The translations under genes and the position numbers were made by a program. The notes beneath the pieces were generated by a model. The model was not told where the DNA came from and did not search any database. It saw only the letters and a program-made list of their open reading frames with translations. A stretch of 7,586 nucleotides of DNA from Pedosphaera sp. (GTDB lineage: Bacteria > Verrucomicrobiota > Verrucomicrobiia > Limisphaerales > UBA9464): the NCBI GenBank assembly GCA_009695405.1, contig SIAZ01000176.1, positions 1 to 7,586 on the forward strand, written 5' to 3'. Positions 1 through 5,406 of the stretch are shown here, piece after piece. Each line of letters starts with the position of its first letter. Within the stretch, counting starts at the first letter, position 1.

Positions 1-121
1 GCTCCTCAATCCATCTCCGTAACCACTCCACTTCCTCAGATCCCATCCGTCGCCCTTGCAATACTAGTTCTTTAAGCACGCCCTGCTTTATGAGCTCTTT
101 GCCACCGGTAGTCCAGCTCAT
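1..121 (-). CDS. Partial outward-facing ORF, N-terminus of probable DUF4338/DruA-like (transposase-associated) protein, left copy
   Basis: On the minus strand an ATG at 121-119 opens 40 codons that run off the window. A TGA lies directly in frame before the ATG, so this is the first possible ATG. The protein begins MSWTTGGKELIKQ and continues through LVLQGRRMGSEE to VEWLRRWIEE. The segment resembles, from memory, the N-terminus of the DUF4338 family, which includes the Druantia protein DruA and many proteins encoded in insertion-element-like units. In those, a Gly-Arg-x-(M/L) start and a W-x-R-x-(W/L)-I-x-E helix precede a winged-helix-like segment. No catalytic region is visible, so the family call rests on 40 residues. 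The same ORF occurs in the right-hand repeat. Leader sequence is only 25 bp from the repeat boundary to the ATG, as expected for an insertion element. Confidence 0.5.
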   Translation of the reverse strand, partial: MSWTTGGKELIKQGVLKELVLQGRRMGSEEVEWLRRWIEE

Positions 122-141
122 TCACCGACAACTTGTGAATG
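119..141 (-). other. Hairpin over the start codon of the outward ORF (left copy)
   Basis: CATTCAC (119-125) and GTGAATG (135-141) form a perfect 7-bp stem with a 9-nt loop. On the transcribed minus strand the 3' arm contains the ORF's ATG. The structure could mask initiation and limit read-through expression, as described for several insertion elements, or be part of the element's terminal recognition site. The geometry is seen in the sequence; the role is inference. Confidence 0.5.
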
Positions 142-153
142 CACCGCTCAAAA

Positions 154-270
154 TCAGGTAGCACTCTCAGATTCAGATGCAACGGATTCAGGATTCTTGG
201 TCATCTGAGCATCGCGATCGACAGGAAGTTCATAGAACTCTGATTGAACCAAAATTGGACCACTTCTCAT
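154..270 (-). CDS. Possible small ORF (38 aa) overlapping the glycosyltransferase stop
   Basis: An ATG at 270-268 overlaps the TGA of the upstream glycosyltransferase gene (ATGA, 267-270), and 38 codons follow before TGA at 156-154. The product starts MRSGPILVQSEFYELPVDRD and ends in an acidic, serine-rich tail (ESVASESESAT). A longer version from ATG 297-295 would add nine residues (47 aa) and lie inside the glycosyltransferase gene. I recognise no family, signal peptide or membrane segment. Support comes from the ATGA geometry that also joins three other gene pairs in this operon, and from a plausible codon pattern. However, an open stretch this short is not rare by chance. Its stop lies 7 bp from the inverted-repeat boundary, so it could also be the remnant of a longer gene. 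Confidence 0.3.
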   Translation of the reverse strand: MRSGPILVQSEFYELPVDRDAQMTKNPESVASESESAT

Positions 271-893
271 TTCGAGAAAGGGACTGACTTTGGCCATTGC
301 CTCCAGTTTTCAAGGGTATCGATATCGGACAATTCACGGAGCAAAACTGGTTGCAAGCCCGCTTCGGTGGCTCGTCTGTATGTCTCATCAAAAACAGCGG
401 CTGTACTCCAAGGAATAGCCTGAAAAAGTAAGGGACACGACTGCCGCAAACCGAGTAACCAGTATCCACCATCCGTAGCTGGGCCGAGCACGAGATCCGC
501 TTTTTCTAAGGCCGCGAAGGCGTCGGAAATATCTTCTGCGGTGATTTCAGGACAATCAGATCCGATAACCACCACTTTTTGGTATCCTGCTTTAAAGGCG
601 AGCTCAGTAGCTCGAGTCAGCCTGTCTCCTAGATTACCTCCCCCCTGCGGCACAGCTGTCCAACTCGGTCGAAGCAATAAGGACGCTTCGGCAATGGCTT
701 CATCTGGAGCAAACCGCAGTTCAACCTCTGGGATTGCGTCGATTGCTTCCAGAGTCGCTCTCAAAATCTGTTGATAACATTCTAAGGCAAGCAGGTCACC
801 GACCTGAGCTGCAATCCGAGTCTTGACCTTTCCGAGTCGGGGGACTTTGAGGAATACCAAGAGTCGTTCTGGGCGAAGAGGGATCATCGTCAA
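267..893 (-). CDS. TIGR04282/DUF2064-type GT-A glycosyltransferase
   Basis: This is a 208-residue cytosolic protein of the TIGR04282 (DUF2064) family, small GT-A fold nucleotide-sugar-transferase-like enzymes sometimes found in arsenosugar or other glycoconjugate clusters. The nucleotide-binding N-terminus is FLKVPRLGKVKTRIA (residues 14-28, the family's K-x-P-x-x-G-x-V-K-T-R). GNLGDRL is at 86-92, the metal-binding-type GSDCP at 111-115, the acceptor-loop TDGGYW at 140-145 and a C-terminal DIDT at 190-193. Length is normal for the family. The start is probably TTG at 893-891: GGAG at 901-904 lies 7 nt upstream of it, while the ATG two codons later (887-885) would have 13 nt. It starts 27 nt after the secretin stop, so it is probably co-transcribed with it. 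Donor and acceptor are unknown. No neighbouring arsenic gene is visible, so an arsenosugar role is not supported. Confidence 0.88.
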   Translation of the reverse strand: MTMIPLRPERLLVFLKVPRLGKVKTRIAAQVGDLLALECYQQILRATLEAIDAIPEVELRFAPDEAIAEASLLLRPSWTAVPQGGGNLGDRLTRATELAFKAGYQKVVVIGSDCPEITAEDISDAFAALEKADLVLGPATDGGYWLLGLRQSCPLLFQAIPWSTAAVFDETYRRATEAGLQPVLLRELSDIDTLENWRQWPKSVPFSK

Positions 894-900
894 AAGATCA

Positions 901-904
901 CTCC
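901..904 (-). promoter_or_regulatory. Ribosome binding site favouring the TTG start of the glycosyltransferase
   Basis: GGAG on the minus strand is followed by 7 nt and then TTG (893-891). The alternative in-frame ATG at 887-885 is 13 nt away. The spacing therefore selects the TTG codon. Confidence 0.55.
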
Positions 905-920
905 GTTGGGCCTTCTTGGG

Positions 921-3314
921 TTATTTCTCTTTTAACTGACGTTTTGCCTTCTTGGCCTCTTGCCGTTCGCCATCTTCAAATTCCTGCTCGGCAATTCGCA
1001 CGCCGGGCAAGCGCTCACGCTCATCATCAGCCACCGCTCCCGCATCCGCTGGGGTCTGTAGAATACTGGGGCGAATAAGGATCATCAATTCAGTGCGGCT
1101 CTTATCACGACTTCGCCGAGAAAAAGCGGCACCGAGATAGGGGATATCTCTCAATAAAGGAACGCCGGAACTTTTCTTTTCTGTGCTGGTTGTAATATAT
1201 CCGCCTAAGAGGACGGCATCCTTGTCACGAACCGTAACGAAGGAACTGGTTTCACGGGACTGAGTCGTGGGGGAACTCGCCCCGACACCCAAGTCTAGAT
1301 TAGCTCCGAGATTTGCCACAGTCTGCTCAACCTCCATCACCACCAAATTATCGGGTGTGATATAGGGAGTCACATTGAGCGTGACACCCACGTTCATATA
1401 GCCAACCGAGGCCCCACCTCCAAACCCACCTCCAAACCCACCGAAGCCACCACCACCGCCACTGTATCCGCTGGACTGAAGATAGGGTACCGCTGATCCA
1501 ACAAAGAACCGCCCCGCCGTGGCATGGGAAGTTATCACCCGCGGACGTTGAATCACATTCACGCGGCTATCGGCTGCGATAGCGGTAATAGCGAAGTCCC
1601 AGTTCTGTCCAATTTGAGTAAAGTAGGACAATCCAGCGCCGGCAGTGTTAGGAATCCCATTCACCACATTTGTGCCGGCCGAACCACCGCTCGTTCGACC
1701 CAATTGTTTAAGGAAATCTGAGCCAGTACCGAGACTTCCACGATCGTTCACCACACCACCGCCACGGTTATTTGGGTTGCTACCAAACTGAGCCGGACGC
1801 TGGGCAGCACTCAGCCCATAATTCCAAGCGTCACTCAGGGCCACTTCCATAATGATTGCCTCGACCAACACTTGAGGAAGAAGTGTGTCCACCTTGACTA
1901 AAACTTCTTTTAGCTTAGCGATGTCCTTTTTATTACCGTAGACAATCAGTGAATTTGACCGTGTATCCGCAGTAATACTGACGGTTTGAAGTAATTCAGA
2001 AAGTCCGCCATACCCTGCGCCACCCTGTCCGCGGGAAAGAGAGTTTAGTCGACCTTGGAATGAGCCCGCTCCTCCTACAGCGCCGTTTTGGATTCCTACG
2101 GCACCCTGCTGCTGCTGCTGGTTGAATCGATTCCCGCCGCGATTGTTATTGCCATATTGCCCGCCCCCAAATTGGTTTCCGCCCATACCACCACCGATTC
2201 CACTGCCCATGCCGCCGCCCATGCCGCCGCCCATGCCTCTTCGGTTTCCACCCATCCCACCCATCCCACTGCCACCGGGCGATCCACTGACGCCACCGCC
2301 TCCAATGACACTGGTTAGTGTCGCATAAATCTCGTCAACTTTACCGTACTTAATCGGTATTACCTCGAGTTGAAAATTCTCTTCTACCTCAATGTCGATC
2401 CTAGCGAGAACCTCCAACATTCTCTTCACGTTAATCGCATAGTCTCGCAAAATTAAGGTCTTGGTACTGGCGATTGCCACAATTCCCGTTGGGTTCTTGG
2501 CAAAGACCGACATGATCGGAATTACTTCCTCAACAGAAACGTGCTTCAATTGCGCGACGTGAGTCACAAACTGGCTCGCTTCAGGATACTTCTCAGAGGA
2601 TTGATTCGAAAAGGCAGCACCTTCTTGCATTGCTTGGGCAGCTACGACCGCGGTCACAAATTTACTGCCTGTCGGAATCATAGTAATACCGTTCAAGGCA
2701 AGAATGGTATCGTACATCTGCACCTGCTCTTCTTCGGTCAGATCTGTCTGCGTATTCACATTGATTTGGACCTGTGGCAAGCTTTGAGCCCGTAAAACAG
2801 TCCTGTGTACGGCCGGTCCATAGACCTGATCCAAAAACTGATTCAAATCCATGTTCTTGAACTTGATTTGAACCTGATCCGGCGAGGTATTGGTCCCTCG
2901 CAACCCCTTCAACGACTTTACAGTTAAATCATTTAACGCTTTGTCTTCCTCCGCAGCTTTCGCTGCCGCAGTCGGTTGCCCTGGGGCAGTACCCGCTCCA
3001 GGATTAGGTGTGATCGCCGGAGATTTGGGTGTCGGCGTCATCCGCGGGAAGGCCCGAGGCAACGCCGACGGAAGATTCGTGGAAACCACCGGAGCATTGG
3101 TCGCCTTCGGACGTGCCGGGAGTACAGAGAAGGCAGAGAAAGGATTTCCGCTAGGTGCAACCGGATTCGATGGAATGCCAGGCAACGCTGGATTCAAAGG
3201 TGCGGAGGGTTTTAGCGGTGCCGGTTGCACTGCTGGGACTTGAGCCAGCAAACCTGTTACCGAGAGGGCAGTCAGGACCGCGAGATGAATGAGACGCGAA
3301 TTCACAGGGATCAT
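921..3314 (-). CDS. gspD: Outer-membrane secretin, GspD/PilQ family, with glycine-rich insertions
   Basis: A 797-residue secretin that would form the outer-membrane pore of a type II secretion or related machine. A signal peptide covers about residues 1-28. A Pro/Ala-rich linker (29-125) follows, then N-domains (about 145-335, including a repeat around 247-335 with IKYGKVDEIYATL). Next is a Gly/Met/Asn/Gln-rich stretch (338-437), then an N3-like domain at 440-480 (SITADTRSNSLIVYG, 446-460). The secretin core starts near 480. Its signatures are VGYMNVGVTLNVTPYITPDN (637-656), the LLGGYI turn (702-707) and the C-terminal VPLLRDIPYLGAAF (718-731) plus ELMILIRPSIL (742-752). A second Gly/Phe-rich insert sits at 618-636 in the gate region. 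The tail (762-797) is highly charged. The ATG overlaps the previous stop (ATGA, 3311-3314) and has no Shine-Dalgarno sequence, so initiation probably depends on translational coupling. PilQ is the alternative name; the GspE-L-M context and lack of AMIN domains favour GspD. Confidence 0.93.
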   Translation of the reverse strand: MIPVNSRLIHLAVLTALSVTGLLAQVPAVQPAPLKPSAPLNPALPGIPSNPVAPSGNPFSAFSVLPARPKATNAPVVSTNLPSALPRAFPRMTPTPKSPAITPNPGAGTAPGQPTAAAKAAEEDKALNDLTVKSLKGLRGTNTSPDQVQIKFKNMDLNQFLDQVYGPAVHRTVLRAQSLPQVQINVNTQTDLTEEEQVQMYDTILALNGITMIPTGSKFVTAVVAAQAMQEGAAFSNQSSEKYPEASQFVTHVAQLKHVSVEEVIPIMSVFAKNPTGIVAIASTKTLILRDYAINVKRMLEVLARIDIEVEENFQLEVIPIKYGKVDEIYATLTSVIGGGGVSGSPGGSGMGGMGGNRRGMGGGMGGGMGSGIGGGMGGNQFGGGQYGNNNRGGNRFNQQQQQGAVGIQNGAVGGAGSFQGRLNSLSRGQGGAGYGGLSELLQTVSITADTRSNSLIVYGNKKDIAKLKEVLVKVDTLLPQVLVEAIIMEVALSDAWNYGLSAAQRPAQFGSNPNNRGGGVVNDRGSLGTGSDFLKQLGRTSGGSAGTNVVNGIPNTAGAGLSYFTQIGQNWDFAITAIAADSRVNVIQRPRVITSHATAGRFFVGSAVPYLQSSGYSGGGGGFGGFGGGFGGGASVGYMNVGVTLNVTPYITPDNLVVMEVEQTVANLGANLDLGVGASSPTTQSRETSSFVTVRDKDAVLLGGYITTSTEKKSSGVPLLRDIPYLGAAFSRRSRDKSRTELMILIRPSILQTPADAGAVADDERERLPGVRIAEQEFEDGERQEAKKAKRQLKEK
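1414..1437 (-). repeat. 12-bp tandem repeat coding the Gly/Phe insert in the secretin gate
   Basis: Two perfect copies of CCACCTCCAAAC (plus-strand sense) lie inside a Gly/Phe-rich block that extends to about 1463. They encode GFGG-type repeats at residues 618-636, between SAVPYL and the conserved VGY strand. This is the region that forms the gate or cap loop in secretins. Confidence 0.8.
2106..2120 (-). repeat. (CTG)5 trinucleotide repeat, five consecutive CAG Gln codons
   Basis: Five uninterrupted CTG units on the plus strand encode glutamines 399-403 of the secretin with a single codon (CAG). Such a pure repeat can slip in units of one codon without breaking the frame. Confidence 0.85.
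2206..2237 (-). repeat. 12-bp tandem repeat coding GGGM units
   Basis: CCCATGCCGCCG on the plus strand occurs about 2.7 times head to tail. It encodes the Gly-Gly-Gly-Met repeats near residues 360-370 of the secretin. Degenerate copies continue on both sides. Confidence 0.85.
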
Positions 3315-4030
3315 TTCTTAAGGGGCGGAGTCTTGGTGGGTAAATTTGTACCGGTTATCCGGGACGAACCTCCATTTGTCTTGCCCGAAATCGAACCCGA
3401 CTTCACAGACTTAGACACGACTGCAGGCGGGGTATTAGATGTCTTAACCGTAACTGCGATGGGTTTCGGCTTCTTTTGAAAGCTAGCAACGAAGGTAACG
3501 GAAGCACTTAAACTTTGCCCAGAAGCATCCAGTTTCAACCGGCCCATATCCCGCACTCGGATCATCGAATCACTCGAACCCAAGGCGTGTAAGAATTGGA
3601 CTAGTCCCTCTTCTTTAGCCGATAACTCAACAATGACCACCTGTTCGTCAAAAAAGTTGGTATCTTTAGCCGCAGCGAGTCGCAGCGAGGCCAATTGAGG
3701 GGTGATTCGGCTAATATTAACCAAGTTTGTCGATGCCGCTGACTGGATACTGCTCTGCACGTTATTTGCTTGTTCCTCTGGCATCACCTGTGCCCCAGAT
3801 CCTTCCAAGGCACGCAATAGTTTCTCGTAGGAAGCTTTTTTTGACACCTCCTTAAAATAGATCGCCTTTTGGCCTTCTAACTTGGTCCAGTCACGCTGAA
3901 AATCCGCGTACTCACGAAAATAGGGCCAAATCTGCCAATAATTAAGAAGTAAACCCACCAAACAAGCCCCGAAAATTGCAGCACGCCGTTCGGTTGGATT
4001 CAGATTCAAAGTTTCAAACCATCGAATCAT
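3311..4030 (-). CDS. GspM/PilO-like inner-membrane assembly protein
   Basis: A 239-residue bitopic protein with the layout of GspM/PilO. A short cytoplasmic N-terminus is followed by a transmembrane helix at about 17-36 (AAIFGACLVGLLLNYWQIWP). A probable coiled coil spans 40-75, and a compact alpha/beta periplasmic domain covers about 85-185 (strand VVIVELSAKEEGLVQFLHAL at 131-150). Residues from about 186 form a basic Ser/Thr/Lys/Pro-rich tail, longer than usual and probably disordered. In this family the protein pairs with GspL/PilN to build the inner-membrane platform. Sequence conservation is low, so the call depends on topology and gene order. The start codon overlaps the upstream stop (ATGA, 4027-4030), with an AGAGGA motif (4040-4045) 9 nt upstream. 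Its own stop overlaps the secretin start. Confidence 0.72.
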   Translation of the reverse strand: MIRWFETLNLNPTERRAAIFGACLVGLLLNYWQIWPYFREYADFQRDWTKLEGQKAIYFKEVSKKASYEKLLRALEGSGAQVMPEEQANNVQSSIQSAASTNLVNISRITPQLASLRLAAAKDTNFFDEQVVIVELSAKEEGLVQFLHALGSSDSMIRVRDMGRLKLDASGQSLSASVTFVASFQKKPKPIAVTVKTSNTPPAVVSKSVKSGSISGKTNGGSSRITGTNLPTKTPPLKK

Positions 4031-5406
4031 GGTGCGCTGTCCTCTCGTCGTAGGTCCGCTTCAAAGCGCCATGTTAAATCATTCCCACGCAACTGGGTTG
4101 TTGCCGGTTTCACCTCCGAAAAGAGGAGTTTCCCGTTGACCTCGACCGCTCTCAATGCGGAATTGAATCCAGTAACATCAGCACGGCTCGCTTCGGTGGT
4201 GGTTCCATCCAAAATTAAGGTGCGCCCATTCTTAAAATCAAACTGCTTCAAGGTCATCGTTTCTGGGAGCGTCTCGGCCACTTTATTCCAGCAATCCAGT
4301 GCAGCAAAACGTAACGCGACTTGCTCTTGCAACACTCTCACTCGTGCCTTGATTTGCAGGGTATTGGTGAACTGCAAGGCCATCCCACGGTTCTCGTCAC
4401 GCAAGGTCTCCAAACGCGACTTCTGAAGGGTGAGTACTGCCAGATAAACGAAAACGCCAGCGAGGTAGGTCATTGCCAACGCGCCTAGTCCTTTGACCCA
4501 AAGGGTATCGACAAACTGACGCCGTTGGCGGTCTCTCACTTCGTCTGGGACCAAGGTTGGTAAGGACGGGCGTAACGCGTGCGCTAGAGTCAACGCCGCC
4601 AACTCCGGTGGTGTACGGCGTGGAAGGATCAAAGGTTCGTGTCCAGACCAGTCTTTCAGTGCCTCCAAGTACAATGCCGCATCCGTTGACGAAGCCATCA
4701 GGCGAATCTCCGGTAATCCGTTCATCCAACCCTCGACCTCGCCAGACCAAGCCATCCGATTTAATTGCGATATCAAAACCGTCCCCCGATCACCACTGGG
4801 TTGGCAGAGAGACCCTATCTCCCTCAACACCCCATCGATCCACCATGCGGCGAGGACAGTAGATGCTGCAGCGGCAGACTCGACCAACAGAAGTAACCCA
4901 TCCCGCGGCGGTGGCGAGGCCAGCAATTCCCTCAGGCTGGGATTCAGGAGGGCATCGACTGTATAGCCTCCTTTTTCTAATTCTGCCAAATAAGCCTCTG
5001 TCGCCGCGCGTGCAGCCAAAGTGACCACTGCGGTTTGACCTTTCCCATCAGCGTGAGGCACGGATTCTACGGTCCAAACGACCTGAGCCAGCGGCATCGG
5101 TGACAGTTTTTCGATTTGGAATTCAATAATCCCTGGAAGTTCCCCTGGATCACAGGTCGGTAATTGAACGGCGCGAACACAGACTGATTCCAGCGGCAGC
5201 CAAGCCAAATCCAGACGCGGTTTGATCAATACCCGCCAATCACGACTGACGACGGCGGTCGGCAAGGGCTTGCCATCTTCGACTACTAAATCGCCTGTCG
5301 CCGTCCCCGTTCCCTTCGACACAGTAAACTGAAAGAGTCGCCTCGCACCCCCTGTTACGGAGAGAAGATTACAGGCTTGAATGACCGGTTTTCGAGAGGT
5401 GCTCAT
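4027..5406 (-). CDS. GspL-like (PilM-PilN fusion-type) inner-membrane protein
   Basis: A 459-residue protein in which a cytoplasmic actin-like half and a PilN-like half are joined by one transmembrane helix. The N-terminal half (1-300) has PilM/GspL-like features such as VCVRAVQLPTCDPGELPGII (75-93) and EFQIEKLSPMPLAQVVW (95-111). It lacks a clear GxDIG-type nucleotide motif, so ATP binding is doubtful. The transmembrane helix is at about 304-326. A coiled coil (328-365) and a PilN-type ferredoxin-like domain (RFAALDCWNKVAETLPETMT, 366-385, then LKQFDFKNG) follow in the periplasm. The protein would connect the ATPase with the GspM/PilO-like partner encoded next. The ATG overlaps the ATPase stop (ATGA, 5403-5406); AAGGTGG at 5414-5420 lies 7 nt upstream and provides an independent ribosome site. 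Assignment to GspL rather than PilM+PilN reflects the single-chain layout. Confidence 0.78.
   Translation of the reverse strand: MSTSRKPVIQACNLLSVTGGARRLFQFTVSKGTGTATGDLVVEDGKPLPTAVVSRDWRVLIKPRLDLAWLPLESVCVRAVQLPTCDPGELPGIIEFQIEKLSPMPLAQVVWTVESVPHADGKGQTAVVTLAARAATEAYLAELEKGGYTVDALLNPSLRELLASPPPRDGLLLLVESAAAASTVLAAWWIDGVLREIGSLCQPSGDRGTVLISQLNRMAWSGEVEGWMNGLPEIRLMASSTDAALYLEALKDWSGHEPLILPRRTPPELAALTLAHALRPSLPTLVPDEVRDRQRRQFVDTLWVKGLGALAMTYLAGVFVYLAVLTLQKSRLETLRDENRGMALQFTNTLQIKARVRVLQEQVALRFAALDCWNKVAETLPETMTLKQFDFKNGRTLILDGTTTEASRADVTGFNSALRAVEVNGKLLFSEVKPATTQLRGNDLTWRFEADLRREDSAP

Larger units (their letters stand above)
1..146. repeat. Left copy of 146-bp perfect terminal inverted repeat
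   Basis: Every base from 1 to 146 matches the reverse complement of 7441-7586. Identity stops abruptly at base 147 (c here; the opposing position 7440 would give a). The repeat contains the first 40 codons of an outward-facing ORF plus 25 bp of leader, so the inner boundary probably marks the left end of a mobile element or of a larger duplicated segment. The outer boundary is only the window edge, so the true repeat is probably longer. No target-site duplication can be judged, because only the inner flank of each copy is visible. Confidence 0.97.
2004..2303 (-). repeat. Low-complexity Gly/Met/Asn/Gln-rich domain of the secretin
   Basis: About 100 residues (338-437) between the N2-like and N3-like domains consist mostly of glycine, with methionine, asparagine, arginine and glutamine. 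They include GGGMGGGMG-type units, NNNRGGNRFN and a five-glutamine run. Usual GspD proteins have a short loop here. The reading frame remains open throughout and the N3-like domain resumes cleanly, so this is an in-frame expansion and not a frameshift. Confidence 0.85.

Noticed and set aside
227..239. AGTTC-ATA-GAACT hairpin as a terminator for the operon
   Set aside because: The stem has only 5 bp, is weak, is not followed by a T-run on the minus strand, and would lie inside the possible small ORF.
253..262. 10-bp word AATTGGACCA shared with 7406-7415
   Set aside because: A match of this length between two flanks of this size can arise by chance and is not located at the repeat boundaries, so it is not a target-site duplication.
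2160..2300. CRISPR-like or regulatory tandem repeats
   Set aside because: The 12-bp units are in phase with the secretin reading frame and encode Gly/Met repeats; there are no unique spacers between conserved repeats.
2088..2328. Plus-strand proline-, alanine- or histidine-rich reading frames
   Set aside because: They are the complement of the glycine-rich part of the secretin gene, with no start signal or domain of their own.
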